From Persicaria tinctoria (lineage: Eukaryota; Streptophyta; Magnoliopsida; Caryophyllales; Polygonaceae), in contig JBANSL010000008.1 in the NCBI GenBank assembly GCA_037127255.1, forward strand, positions 42,111,373 through 42,175,372: a stretch of DNA of 64,000 nucleotides. The letters run 5' to 3'. Position 1 is the stretch's first letter. Every line of letters begins with the position of its first letter. Positions 11,281-22,906 of the stretch are shown piece by piece. The translations under genes and the position numbers were made by a program. The notes under the pieces are model-generated. The model ran no database searches and was not told the origin of the DNA. It saw nothing but the letters and a program-made list of their open reading frames with translations.

Positions 11281-13679
11281 CTCTTCAAGACAATATAATA
11301 GTATGGATTTTATATTTCTCTTACTTATTTAGGAAAATACTAGCATATATGTCACAAATTACACTCCTAACACCCCACTTAATAAATTTCCTTTAACAGA
11401 AAAATAATGCAAAATAACCTTACTTGATAACGATCAAGGCCAATTCCAAAAGCTATAAAAGTAAAGCCTCCTAACAGCCTCCTAATATGGTGATGTACCC
11501 CACAGGTGCAAAAATCCATGTACCATGATTAGTTATGCACATCAAAATATATTATGAGGATTCTACATTTTCCTCTTTTCTAAAGTCGTCTCTTGCAAAA
11601 ATAGATAAAATATCTTTGAAAATAGATGACTACTTAAATAAAGCAGAGACATGCAACCTCATACAAACCCTATTTTAAACGCCTAACTCACCAGGTGATT
11701 AATAAGGGAGTAAAATAATTAATTCGAACAAAAAAAATTAGAAGACAAAGAGAAGGAAACAAACCAGAAAAGTGGCGAAGCATATTGATCACACCGTAGG
11801 GAAGAAATATAGGACTAATTGCTGCCATGAGGAGAAGAACGGTTGGTGTAAAACTGAAAATCAAACTTCTTCCTATTCACAAACGAGAGACCAATGTGAG
11901 TAAGAACATCGCGTGAATCTAAACGACTAGAATCTGTCTAATTGGAACCCCCGCTAAAGATATCAAGTGTACATATTCCAGTAGAGAGCAACAAAATAAA
12001 CTTAATTTCTAAAGTAAGCCCGTGCTTCTTCAATTTTGAGTTTCTCACAAGGTGGATGGCATGTTGCTTACTTTAAAAACTAAAGAGATATGCAATTGAT
12101 CATACTTTAAATAGACACACGAAGGAGAGAATAGTAGGCCTTGTCAAGATACTAAACATACCCAAAAATAAATAAATAAATAATGGCAACAGTTTAGAAA
12201 GATAATGAGTCATATGCATGTATATAATTTAAAAGGGAATACTTTCAGAAAATACTTCAACCTTGCTTAAAATAAGACCACTTGCAATTGGACACATAAC
12301 ACAATTATGCACCCATCAACTGATCAAGAGAAGCAAAGGCTAAATATATAATTATATAGCTCATGAAGTGCTTTTCCCAAAGATTTTGAATCACATAATA
12401 AAGTAAATAACTCACCATCCATCTTTCAGATTCGTAACATAACAATCGATCGTTTGTGATTTTACATAAATCTAAACTCATATAACTAGATAACCTAAAA
12501 CTAAAACTAGAAATTCTGAAGGCATGGTAGCCACAAAAAGCATCCTACATAGGATGGGAAAACATGCAGTGATGTGCATAGGCTTGGAAAAACTAAAGAG
12601 CAAGGAGAAAAATGCACCGAGTGTACTAATCAAAGCTCATTAAAAAAAGGATGAATAAAATAGGGGTAATTTAGAGGTTTTAATTTTATTACTAGATGAT
12701 AATAATTAATCATAGACAAAGAAATTCAATCTCACTTGGGTTCAACTAAACAAGCTACTGTTTTTATTTTTTATGTGCCATTGATGTAGAATGGTCTAAT
12801 AAAGCAACCAAACAAGCTATTGTTTTCTTTATTTCAACAAGCTACTGTTTTAATAGTGTGTGATTTCAACAAGCTACTGTTTTCTAATTTTTTTATGTGC
12901 CATTGATGCAAATCCACTTAAGACAGCCAATCCCTTCCCCATCCCGAATTCATTGTCATACACATCAAACCTCAGCGAGCTCCCTAAGTGCATAATATAC
13001 AAGGATTGAATTTGTTAGGCCATTTATCGAACACCTTAGCCACATCTTGAAATCACCAACCTAAACTCAACCCTTATGATGGATCCAACAAGCCTCAAGT
13101 GAACATACAATCTGCTTGCAAAAAAAAAAAAAAATCCAGAAACCTTTCCTCTCTCTAATTCGTCTCTTGTTCTCTATTTTCCTCTCTTTCATTCCCTAAT
13201 TCTAATCTCCCAAACCTCCTAAAACCCCTATTCTGAACCCTAACTCACCAAGTGCGAAATTAGAAAGTAAAATAAATTGAACAAAAAGGAAGAACATGCA
13301 GAGAAATAGACGAAGCAGAAAGTCACGAAGCACCAAAATATTCAACTGTTGGCACCGGAGGAAAGAATGAAAAGGGCAATTGCTACCCCCCAGGGAGTCG
13401 CTTCATGGTGTATAACTTGAAATCGAAGGGCACCAAGGGATACTTTTGCAAGGTGAGGCGATTTCGAAGGACGAATTCGGAGGCTTTTGGCTAGAATCGC
13501 ATAATACTCTTCAACTAGGGATTTCAAAGTGCTTTTGGTGAAGAAGGACAGAAGGTAAGATGATTTTGGTGAATGCAGGGCTATCTAAGCTCAATATGAA
13601 GCGGTGGAGAGGAAGGAAAAGTAATTTTGGATATAACTAAATATAATAAAGTAAAATTAAAATTTCCCTATGTTTTATG
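11281..13679. repeat. Non-coding CACTA interior with a diverged duplication
   Basis: No convincing coding frame. About 11680-11880 and 13225-13420 are diverged direct copies: both have CTAACTCACCA(A/G)GTG, then AGTAAAATAA, AGAAAGTG/CACGAAGCA-type and AATTGCT(A/G)CC blocks in the same order. Between them, at 12745-12895, a CAACAAGCTACTGTTTT word occurs four times (one copy AAGCTATTG), with TTTTATGTGCCATTGATG twice. Confidence 0.55.
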
Positions 13680-13926
13680 GAGCACGAAATTCTCCCGCTT
13701 CTAAAACCGCTACACTTCCTTATTAGAACCGCCACATTAGCCTAATTTTTTATATTTTACAAAACCGCTACCATGTAAGAATAAATCACTACATTTGCCC
13801 CCAAAAAACCACCACCTTAGCTTCTGAAACGGAAAATAGATCTCCAACGGTTATTCATCATGAAAACCGCCACTTAAATTAAACCGCCGCATCCAATCGC
13901 TACAATAGATCCTTTATGTAGTAGTG
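13680..13926 (-). repeat. CACTA terminus and subterminal repeats
   Basis: On the plus strand, AAACCGCTACA, GAACCGCCACA, AAACCGCTACC, AAATCACTACA, AAACCACCACC, AAACCGCCACT and AAACCGCCGCA occur within 250 bases, ending at ...CCTTTATGTAGTAGTG (13911-13926). The outward CACTA and clustered short repeats are characteristic of CACTA ends. Confidence 0.72.
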
Positions 13927-13943
13927 GGGCAACAACACTCGAC

Positions 13944-14450
13944 TTACAAAAAGGGGTAATCACTGTCGATCATGAGAAGGATAATCCAGCCGAGGAGCCT
14001 ATTCAGTCGGGAGAGCCAGCGTGCACGGAGCTGGTCCACCCACCGACTGCACATGAAGGCGCACATGTCGGTGACCCTCTGCACGAGATTGTCGTTTCTG
14101 TCCTCAGACTCGATGAGCCGGTTGGTGAGGGAGACGTTGTGTTCCCTGTTCTCTTGCAGCTGCGTGTTGGTTGCTATCAGAGCCTGCTCCCTCCGGAAGT
14201 CCTGGGCCAGGATACCCCGGACCTGGGTGCGGAGCTCCTTCAGTTCGTTGGCGGCCATGACCCACAATGCATTGTCCTCCGTAATGTCTTCGGGGTCACG
14301 GCGATCAGACTGCGCGTCATCCTCTTCCTCTTCTTGGTGGCGACTGGACTGGCCATGGTCGTAGGACGTCCGAAGCCATTAGTACTTCCGAGGGTCACCG
14401 CTGGCGTAGCTGTGGTCGCTATCGCTGTCGGTGTTGGAGTACGACCACAT
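13944..14450 (-). pseudogene. Unrecognised GC-rich coiled-coil reading frame
   Basis: From ATG at 14450 the frame runs to a stop at 13944 (about 168 codons) with one internal TAA (14379-14381). The N-terminal half is acidic and polar (NTDSDSDHSYASGD, HQEEEEDDAQSD). The C-terminal half is a helical coiled coil (ELKELRTQVRGILAQDF, LIESEDRNDNLVQRV). Base composition is far more GC-rich than its surroundings. The far strand is also open over much of it, so composition alone could keep frames open. I do not recognise the family; a Gag-like or DNA-transposon accessory protein is possible. Confidence 0.35.
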
Positions 14451-16500
14451 GATTACTATGTTTAAATTGGAGACATAACAAATGTTAGGACTTCAGATGC
14501 GAGAAATAGACCTACTGTGTTATTCAACCAGTTCAGATTGAACAATAAACTCAGGGATGGAAGAAAGCATCCCAAACATATTGTCACATTTGAAGAGGCA
14601 ACAACATATGCGAAAAGAAAGCAAAATGTAGAAGAAAGAAATAGGAGGTAGTGCAATCAGTTCAGAGTGGAAGGAGAAGTTGCTTATATTTGTTAATATA
14701 AGCCTGACGTGAGGCAACAACATAATCATTTCAGGCAAGAACTTTGTTAATTAGTTTAAGGTGAAAAACAAGCATCAGGTGAGGCAACTAAGTATTTAGA
14801 GTGGAAGGATAAATATAGTATTTTTGGTGCAGATTTGAAGAGGAAAGAGGTTCAATCATGGAAGCATAAGTTGCTTATATTTGTTAAATTCCGAAAATCA
14901 GTTGAAGGTAAAAAACAATCCTGGATTTGATGTATCACTTGCTTATATTTGTTTTTTTTTTCTGAAGCAGGGAAAAGGTTCACCCATGGAAGTTCAATTC
15001 AAATAGGGTTCAATTTATATTTGTTTTTTTTATGCAGACAGTACTTTAACATACTTGACAGGAAAAAAGAGATTTAAAATCTCACAGAAGAAGCTAAGGC
15101 CATAGTTTCAATCATGAAAGTGCATGCTACATGGGGAATTTTGTATCCAGACAGTACATGAAAATAATTGAAAGGAAAAATCAAATTGGAAAAGGCAAAA
15201 GGCAAAGTTTCAATCATGAAAGTGAAATTCAAAATGAGCTCAAACATGGAAGTTCAATCATGGAAGTTCAATTCAAATAGAGTTCAATTCATATTGGGAT
15301 GATATCATGATATGAAAGACATCAAAGAAACATGATGAAAGTAATCGGCTTCAGTGCATTATCTAATCCAATTGCAACCAGTGATCACCCAAACAAAATT
15401 AAATGCAAGCAAGATACTGATTGACAGTGGATTCATGTAGAGTGAACCCTATTAACAAATGCAAACAAACAATTATTAAAATAAAACCTAAGATAACCAC
15501 AAAAATGAACAATGAAGATCTATTAGCTGCCATAGCACAAAACCTAAGATAACCATAATTGTTGCAATAACACAGTCTTGTGGTATAACTTATAAGACAA
15601 ACCTTTTTCTTCCTTGATTAGTTTTCTTCTCTTAATGTCAAAGAGAAGTGGAAGAAATAAGACAACTAGCAACACAGACTTTTAAAATCACTAATGCAAG
15701 AACACAGAGTTAGAACACAGATAAATAAAGAAAGACGCCTACCAAATGTTAGGTTTACAACACATGATCAATTGGAAACTAAAAGCAGAAAGATATGGAT
15801 CTGGTTTGCATATTTTTGTCCAATGAAGAACTACAAAATTTATATGCTTAATGAAAGTACATGTTAAAGGTGGATCACTATCAAAGTGATAATACAAAGT
15901 CAGCACAAAGAGTTCCATCCAAATGGAAGCTCCAATTAGGAATACAAAAGTATGTAATGGAGAGGTTTTCTTAATCCTGGGACATCGGACATGCAAGCCA
16001 CAACTAAAACACAAAGCTATGTGCAATGTACTCTTGAAAAAAAACTGGCATGCTTAACTGTTGGGTGCAATTGTCTGATATGACGCTAATGGCATCTTAG
16101 AAGTCCAGATTTCGGTTTCAGTTCATCATTGGCAGACTTTGGTTTCAATCGAAAACCCTAAACTTACCCATTTCCAAAAAATCCTAGATTTCAATCGAAC
16201 CCCAAACAGGGAAGGCAAAAATCGAAGCTTTCAATGTAAAACCCTACAACCCTAAACATGAAAGCCAAAATCCTAGCTTTCAATCGAAACCCTACAAGCA
16301 CGACGTTGAACAAAACCCTAGGTTTTCAATCGAAATGGGGAAAAAGTGTAAAACCCATCAAATTGGAACTAATACTCGGGCACTAGTGGGAAAAAAACCA
16401 TAAACCCATAGATATTGGAGATGAACTGGATTACCTGGCTTTCAATCGAAGATGCAGGAGGAGAAGCTCTCGGAGGAAGAAGATCGTCGTTCTTGGGATC
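14451..16500. other. Intergenic stretch with short diffuse repeats
   Basis: No supported gene. From 14650 to 15300, words such as TTGCTTATATTTGTT, GAGGCAACAAC and TCAATCATGAAAGT recur. From 16130 to 16450 the phrase TTTCAATCGAAA with AACCCTA follows about six times, resembling a 5'-UTR or leader with telo-box-like AACCCTA words. Confidence 0.5.
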
Positions 16501-16599
16501 GCTCGAGTTGTGAGGCGTGCGTGTGAAGAGTGGAAAGACTTGAAAATAAGAATTTATGAGGAGAGAGGGAAGGGGAATGGGCAAATCTGGGACGTTTCC

Positions 16600-16785
16600 C
16601 CTTCCCATCTCATCCATCCCCCTTCGACCAGGTGCGCTTCGCACCCCCTCTCATCCCCCGCATCCCCTGCTTGCCATCCTCCTCCACCCCCCCGCATCCC
16701 CTTGCCAAACACGCGGGCACGGAACCCGAAAACCCATCCCCACCCCCGGCACCCTCTTCCATCCCCTAACAAACACGCCCTGAAT
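16600..16785. repeat. C-rich segment, possible DNA transposon end
   Basis: Strongly C-biased plus strand with CATCCCC repeated and two AAACACGC words (CCAAACACGCGGGC at about 16706, AACAAACACGCCC at about 16769). On the minus strand GGGCGTGTTTGTTAGGGG and CGTGTTTGGCAAGGGG resemble the first bases of hAT or Harbinger-like elements. I found no matching inverted end. Confidence 0.35.
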
Positions 16786-16793
16786 GTGGGAGC

Positions 16794-17009
16794 ATGGTGA
16801 AACAAGATAAAAGTCGTGAACAAAAAAGCTTGAGAGGGTCCTCAGATCTTGATTTTCCTTTCATAGATGAATTTTCATGGGTTTGGCACTTGCTTTTGAC
16901 TTATGTAAAAGAAAAAAAAGGATCTTTAAAATTGTGGGACTCTACGCTCTTGATTCAATGGGAAGAAGACCTTTATCGAACAAAAATTTCTGAACCCAAA
17001 GGAAGGTAA
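16794..17009 (+). CDS. Short unrecognised reading frame, possible exon fragment
   Basis: Seventy-one codons from ATG at 16794. The peptide is protein-like in composition (DLDFPFIDEFSWVWHLLLTY, then KLWDSTLLIQWEEDLYRTK), and AAAGGAAGgtaatc just before the stop could be a splice donor. It may be an exon fragment carried by a transposon. I do not recognise a family and claim no function. Confidence 0.25.
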   Translation: MVKQDKSREQKSLRGSSDLDFPFIDEFSWVWHLLLTYVKEKKGSLKLWDSTLLIQWEEDLYRTKISEPKGR

Positions 17010-17508
17010 TCCTCACTTCATTTACATTGGTTTTCAATGTTAATAGATATCACATCATTTACATTAGTAAGAAAAATGCATGATATTAAATATATTTTTA
17101 ACATCGACTTTCAAATCAATGATGTTGTTCAGAAAATTCATATCGCTTTCACTTTCTAGACGATGTTAATTAGTTATCACCCAAATTTTCAAAAACGCGC
17201 AAAATATACTATCACTTAAAATTTGAAAACAATACGTGAAATAAAGTAGTAGGATGTCAATTTTGATGACTCGCCCAACCTCTTCCAAAATTTTCACTTC
17301 TTTAACTCTGTTTTCCTCCCACCCTTGGAATAATTTTCAATTTCAAACCCAAATACGTACCCAACACTTAACCAAAATAAAAAATATGTATGTCAATTTA
17401 CCAACCCTAACTTTTATTCTTTCCGACTCAACATTCTCTCGTTCATTCTCATTCTCAGACAACTCCACATTCTCAGCCTAGGGAAATTGAGAGATCAAGA
17501 AGGACAAA
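17010..17508. other. Intergenic stretch upstream of the 14-3-3 fragment
   Basis: AT-rich at first with ACATCGA/GATGTTA words at 17040-17170 like those of some plant DNA transposons, then a C/T-rich leader-like stretch (17260-17480). No gene supported. Confidence 0.4.
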
Positions 17509-17726
17509 CTCGTAGAGCCTCTGGAAGTTCATCTCTTAGATCGCACAGAAGGAGAGGAGAGCCATGGGAAGGAGGACCATGTTTCCACCATCGAAGACCA
17601 TAGATCTAAGATCAAGAAGGAGTTGTCTGAGATCTGCGATGGCATACTCAAGCTCCTTGACTCTCGGCTTGTTCTCTCGGCTGTGTCAGGTGACTCCTCA
17701 ATCCTCCCTAAACTAGAATCGAAAGG
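17509..17726 (+). pseudogene. 14-3-3 protein gene fragment (pseudogene)
   Basis: From about 17554 one frame reads [20 protein letters not shown], then [20 protein letters not shown], closely matching the 14-3-3 region normally reading like SRGNEDHV...[19 protein letters not shown]. Just upstream, CTCGTAGAGCCTCTGGAAG matches the RRASWR codons in another frame, so an indel breaks the gene. After LSAVSGDS the match fades, ending near AAAGgtaag (17722-17730), a possible splice donor. 14-3-3 proteins bind phosphoserine motifs in the cytosol. Only about a quarter of the protein is present, so it is a relic or captured exon. Confidence 0.8.
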
Positions 17727-17730
17727 TAAG

Positions 17731-19650
17731 CTCCATGAGCTCCCCCTTCAATGCATCTTTTCTCATCTCTTTCGCTCTTTGTCTAGCAACCTTTCTCTCG
17801 CAATCTCTTAATCTCAAATCTCTCAATTTCCTCTCGTAAGATTTCATATCATCCGTCTCTCCCTTAGTCTTTAAATAGTCAATTGCTACTAGAATCTTAT
17901 TTTTTTTGCATAAAAAACTTGAGAATAGGCTAGATCTAGGTTTAGGTTTTTTTTTTTGGTTTTATCCTGGTTTTTAGGGTTTCTCCCTCGACGATTATGC
18001 AAGATCAATAGCCATCAGATGCCGCTCCTCCTCTTTTAGGTAAACCACTCTTGATTTATTTGTTTTTTCTTCTCAATTTTCATATGAGCTATATTTGCTT
18101 GGAGCCGAGAAGAATGATTACATCTTGTCAAAGAATCCCCAATGTTCAAATTTCTGTTAGAGAGAAATTTAGGGTTGACCTCAACTTGGATTTTATGGAA
18201 AGAGTGTTGTCCAAAGGATCGTTCTTTCTCCCTTTTTTTCCTCTTTAATTTCGACAAATTTAAAGAATACATGAAAAAGACTTTCTTGATTTATGTTTTG
18301 TATATTTTGATATAGTTTTTGAACTACCGAGGTGTAAAGGCGCCAATTTAACACCTCTAATGAACTCGAGAACCAGGCAATCGACTAAAAAGGTATCACC
18401 AACCCTCTTCTTCTAGTTTGATTCCTTTGGTTTTGGTTTCATTATGAAGTATTATCTCTGATAATGCATATTTCAGCAGACATTACAGGGTAGTTTTCGT
18501 TGCATTTCAAGGGTATTTGGTTATGTTTTCGAGTTAATTTCATATTGTGTCCTTTTGGTTGGAAAGTTCGGAAACTACGTTATTTCGATTGTTTTATGTC
18601 GGTTCCTAGATCTGGGTTGTGGTTGGCTTGGAAAGGTTCTTAATGGAGCAAAGAGGAGGAAGAAAGAAAAGGAAAAGAAGCATTTGAAAGCAAAGGCTGA
18701 GTGCAACAAAGCAAGAAAGAAAAAGAAGCATTTCGATTATTTTTAGGGTTTCTCCCATTTTTTCAGCATGGGGAGATGCACACGAGAAGGTTTGTTGAAC
18801 CCTACTAGTCGCGGCCGCGAGAGCCATGTCGTGGCGATGAAAGTGTTTAGAGAAGTTCAGTTCGAAGGCCCAATTCAATCTCCAAGGAAGGAAATTCGAT
18901 CCAATCGGGCTTATTCCTTATGGTTTAAGGAAGATATTTTAAGACTTATTTATTATTATTTTCAGTTTTAACATTTTTATGATATTTTATATTATTTTAG
19001 GATTATTTCTGCATTATCTTTAAGGAAAATATCTATGTTTTCGGGGTCTCTTCTCTTCTATTGGAGGGAGGTACGAAATAGCAATTGGAGAACAATTATT
19101 CTGAGAATTTCAATCATAATTTATAGTAGTTTATTCATCCATTCATGTTTGCTTAATTTTCCATCAATTCGAAGGAGATTTAGGTATGCCGTGAGTGGCT
19201 AAGTTCGTCATTTATTTCACCTGTGTTTTGGAGACTTGGTTGGTGATTTATGAGGCTTAAATTCAGTTGTTTCCTGCCGTTTTTTCGATTTTCCTTGCGA
19301 TTATTGATGATATTATTGTGATTTGCGACCATAATAGTATCTTGCTAGGTTTTTGTTCTTTCGTCACTGAATGAATTTCATAGTAGCATGCTAGGATTGT
19401 GAGAACCTTCGTTTGATCATAACTAATTGTTCAAACCCTAGCTTCCCAGCAGCCCCAATTCTAAACCCTAGCTTCTCCGCTTTCAATTTGATCAGCAAAT
19501 CTTGAAATCTATATCTAATATATTAATTCTCGATCTATATACACTTATCATCTTCTATGGATGTTGGAGTGTGTTGAACAAAAATGCGCGATAATCCTAC
19601 AACACATTTTAATTGATTTTTAAAATTTAAGTTCGACCCCTTTTGGTTAT
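17731..19650. other. Intergenic stretch, no gene supported
   Basis: AT-rich DNA with T-runs. A Lys-rich frame at 18636-18746 (KRRKKEKEKKHLKAKAE) lies in a purine-rich tract and is probably chance. GGCGCCAATTTAACACC at 18339 resembles a retrotransposon primer junction, without LTRs that I could find. Confidence 0.4.
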
Positions 19651-19659
19651 CCTCTTGAT

Positions 19660-20330
19660 TCGAAGTCATATCGATACCACAAATTTGGTTTTGGTGATTT
19701 GGGCTGCACCCGGATTTTAACGGGTTGCCTACGTATCTCTTTGAAGAGAATCAAGCCTTATGTAGTTCAGAAGAACCGATTTAATTTGGTTTTGATCGTT
19801 TGAGGACCATGTGATTGAACTCAGTTAGCGATAGCTCTATATCGAGTTTCCTACGTATCTCTTGGAAGAGAATCAAATCACTCGTAGTTCAAAAAGTTTT
19901 GATCTAATTTAGTGGAATTTAACCTCGTATTCATTTAAAAGTGAATTTAGAGGTTGACGACTGTACCCGATATATTTTTAGAATTTAATATCGGACTACC
20001 TACGTATCCTGATATGAGGCGTCAAGTCTTTACGTAGTTCTGTAGTGAACCAATTTGATTTGAATTTGGGACGGGTGACTGAATCCGATGTATGTTGAAT
20101 TTGACACCGGATTTCCTACGTAACTCATAAAAGAGTATCAAGTCCTTACGTTGTTCTTTTTTAGAACGAATGATTTATTTTGATGGGATTTAACCTCATA
20201 TTCATGTAAAAGTGAATTTGAGAGGTTGACGACTGTACCCGATGTATTTTTAAGATTTAACACCGGGTTACCTACGTAGCCAATATAAGGCGTCAAGTCT
20301 TTACGTAGTTCTATTGTAGAACCGTTTGAA
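19660..20330. repeat. Higher-order tandem repeat with CCTACGTA...TACGTAGTTC core
   Basis: Five units each contain (G/T)CCTACGTA(T/A/G), an AAGAGAATCAAG-like or GGCGTCAAG block and TACGTAGTTC. Core positions are near 19728, 19849, 20002, 20118 and 20271, so spacing alternates about 120 and 150 bases. The third and fifth units, with the leader AACCTC(G/A)TATTCAT, repeat at 271 bases (19921 and 20192). The reverse complement resembles the stretch just after integrase in Tat/Ogre elements, and element 43054 ends with a related GAACTACGTGAAGACTTGAT. Confidence 0.7.
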
Positions 20331-20849
20331 TTTGGGGAAATTTGACTTGAGATTTTGGCTCCGTTTTGTTTCTCCTCGTTTAGAAGTCAATTTTTAGGAC
20401 CGACCCACTAGAATAAACTAGCAACGAAATTTTACGAGTATAATTTTGTGATTTTGTTAAACCCAATTTCTAATTTGTGTCAATTATATATTTCTTACTA
20501 TTTGTGGGTTAATTTTTTGTAGTTAACCACAATTTGCTTTAACAGCACCGATTGCCCATGCCAAAAATGTTGAGTGGGTGGATTTTACAAAGTAACTTGG
20601 TTTCAATCACTTTCAAATGTGATTTTTTTTAAACGGACTGTAAAGCCCACTTTCAAAATGGATGAATTCATCCCATCTTTTTTAGCAAAACGTCATTTTA
20701 TTTTATTTTTATTTTCGTCCATCTCTGTCCTCTTCGGGGTTCTCTTATTCGAGAACGAGACCAGCGACTCCTCTCTCTCACTCCGTCACTCATCCCTCAA
20801 TAGCCGGCCGGAAATTTGGGGCTCAGGCAACCGGAAAAGAACAAAGGAC
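20331..20849. other. Intergenic stretch before the solo LTR
   Basis: No gene supported. The last 150 bases (20700-20849) are C/T-rich then purine-rich and look like a gene leader (ACTCCTCTCTCTCACTCCG). They continue after the solo LTR at 22907 (AACCAAGGCTTCGACC). Confidence 0.4.
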
Positions 20850-20854
20850 GGAAC

Positions 20855-22901
20855 TGTTGTGAGGAGGAAATCAAGTATGAAATATAATAAAATAAATCAA
20901 ACCAGATTTAGGCCCACGCAAATAAATACAAGACTCCTCCAGTGTAGTAAGAGAAAGTCAGGATCGAATCCACGAGGAAGCGTGTCAGCGGATCCTAGGT
21001 AGTTGTAAATCTCACATAAAAGCAACAGAAACACATAAACAAAGAAAGACAGAAATAAAACAGGAAAGAACAAACAAAAGCATAAACAAAAGCGAGGACA
21101 CAGAAGTTGGTCGATATCGACTAACTGTCCTCGATATCGACTACAGATGTCGACAACAGAAACTCAGCAAGCAAACAGACAACTCGATACAGACAAGCCA
21201 ACTCGATCTCGACCAGTGTCTACTCGATATCGACAAGACTCTACTCTCTATCGACTAAAAACTCAGAAAACGTAAATTGCAATTTCTCGAACCCAAAACT
21301 CATAATTCCGACGAAATAAATCAATATGCTAAAACACTTCCAAGGCCATGGTATCAACACCACAACGATAACCATGCAAAGTAACACATAAAGGCATAAA
21401 AGATCATGCTTTCCATCAAAATCACTTTCGTTACTAACAAATAGGCATATAGAGGCTTTCGCATAAACCCTAATTGTTACTAACCCTTTTCACATAATTA
21501 ATCCAAGTTGCATTAAGATCACTTTCGCTTCAATAACACAACCAAGGATCACCTTCAACTCTCGCAAAAGAATCATGCTCAAAGGGATAGAAGACGAATT
21601 GCATAACAAGATCTGACCTTTACCGCATCACCTTACATGGCCACCGTCGAGCTCACCCCAGCCCCAGAAGTGGGTGGACTACTCGCTCTTCATCATCAAG
21701 AAAGACATCAAATAACAAAAGAAACTAACTTGCATTGAATAAAGAAAGCTTATAATCCACAAGACAAATCCGCTTTCGCCTTTCCACCTTGCTTGCTACA
21801 AACATTCTTTCTCTACTCCTACTTACTTGAATGGAATTCATTGTGTTTCTAAATTGAATGAAAAACCAGCCCCTAGGGCTTTATTTATAGCCTTCTATTC
21901 CTTGCTAATCAAGGATAGAATCTTCTATCTATATCTACTTAAAAGCTTAAAGATAAATAAATTGCTTAAGGGAAATAAATCTTTAAAGGAAACTATATAT
22001 AAAGTTTGCAAAATATCTCCAATGTAGGTAGAACTTCTCTTCCATAGATAGACTTGATCAAATTGGATAGAATCTCGGCCAACTCGACTTCCTTAGGCTC
22101 CAAGGATTCCCAACTCGACAAGGACTGCTCAAACCGTGTAACGCGCTCCCGGACGTGGCTTGTCGATCTCGACCAAGGCTACTCGACATCGAGTAGGATT
22201 GTCATCGACTGGTGTGGCTCGGCTTCTAGGGTAGATCTGCTCGACATGGCTCGGACTTGTGGTTCTGGCTCCTCGATATCGACAAGGACAACTCGAGATC
22301 GAGTTGGGTTGGCGTCGAGGATACCTGGACTGGTGATGTCGAGTAGGTGGTGCTCGTCACGAACTCGGATTGGCGCCATGGGTTACTCGATCTCGACAAG
22401 ATCTCTTCGAGATCGAGTAGGGTTTGGCTCGACGTCTTCGTCCTCGGCATGGCACAACTTCTTTGACTCCGGGTGTGGCGTCTAGGCTTTGTCGATCTCG
22501 ACAAGTTGTACTCGAGATCGAGTTGGCCTCCGGAGTCGGGCTGATCTGGCTCTCGACACTGCTCTTGGTCGACAAGGCTTGTGCTCGGACAGCTTTGTCG
22601 AGGTCGAGTAGCAGTACTCTAGATCGAGTAAACTCGGGCTCCAAAGCTTGATTTGACTTGTTCCGCTGCTTCTTGACCTTGGATTTCTGTAGTTGATTTC
22701 TGAGCTTTTCTGTCCTTTCTCAGAACTGCTGTAATTTGCCTCGAATTCTGCGAAATTAAACAGAAACTGGTGTAGATTCCATAATTTGGCAAATAAACAT
22801 AAACTACATAGATTATGTACTATCTTAGCCCAAATGAATGAAATGTATGCAGAAATCGATATAAAAGTTACTGTAAAACATAGCAGATTCAGCTCACAAC
22901 A
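20855..22901 (-). mobile_element. Solo LTR of Athila-like family B
   Basis: The plus strand starts TGTTGTGAGGAGG and ends AGCTCACAACA; read on the minus strand the LTR begins TGTTGTGAGCTGAATCTGC. GGAAC at 20850-20854 and 22902-22906 is a perfect duplication, so this is a 2,047 bp solo LTR. A TATA box (minus strand CTATAAATAA) lies at 21881-21890, followed by the conserved leader block near 21650-21690. Palindromic words fill 22130-22630 (mostly TCGATCTCGA and TCGAGATCGA) and recur at 21112-21260 (mostly TCGATATCGA). Reading frames in this LTR arise from those words. Confidence 0.93.
21881..21890 (-). promoter_or_regulatory. TATA box of family B LTR (type example)
   Basis: CTATAAATAAAGCC on the minus strand is kept in all B LTRs: 23888-23897, 29971-29980, 44780-44789 and 61151-61160 on the minus strand, 33203-33212 and 39847-39856 on the plus strand. 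It lies between the palindrome cluster and the GC-rich leader block. Confidence 0.7.
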
Positions 22902-22906
22902 GGAAC

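Larger units (their letters stand above)
8398..13926 (-). mobile_element. Degraded CACTA (En/Spm) element, 5' end at 13926
   Basis: The minus strand at 13926 begins CACTACTACATAAAGG, the form of a CACTA terminus. The next 250 bases hold about seven AACCGC(C/T)AC-like subterminal repeats, the kind of site bound by the TNPA-type protein. Inside lies a broken Transposase_24 (Ptta/En/Spm) gene. I see no TNP2-type transposase, so the element is non-autonomous or a remnant. The left boundary given is only the end of the coding remnant. Confidence 0.72.

Noticed and set aside
16510..16800. Overlapping Pro- and Gly-rich frames on both strands
   Set aside because: They come from C-rich composition (CATCCCC repeats); no domain or homology.
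18636..18746. Lys-rich frame as a nuclear protein gene
   Set aside because: Purine-rich low-complexity tract with no upstream domain and no conserved start.
22130..22630. Palindromes as cloning or restriction-site artefacts
   Set aside because: Words are degenerate, family-specific, conserved between LTR pairs and present in coding DNA; vectors or linkers would be uniform.
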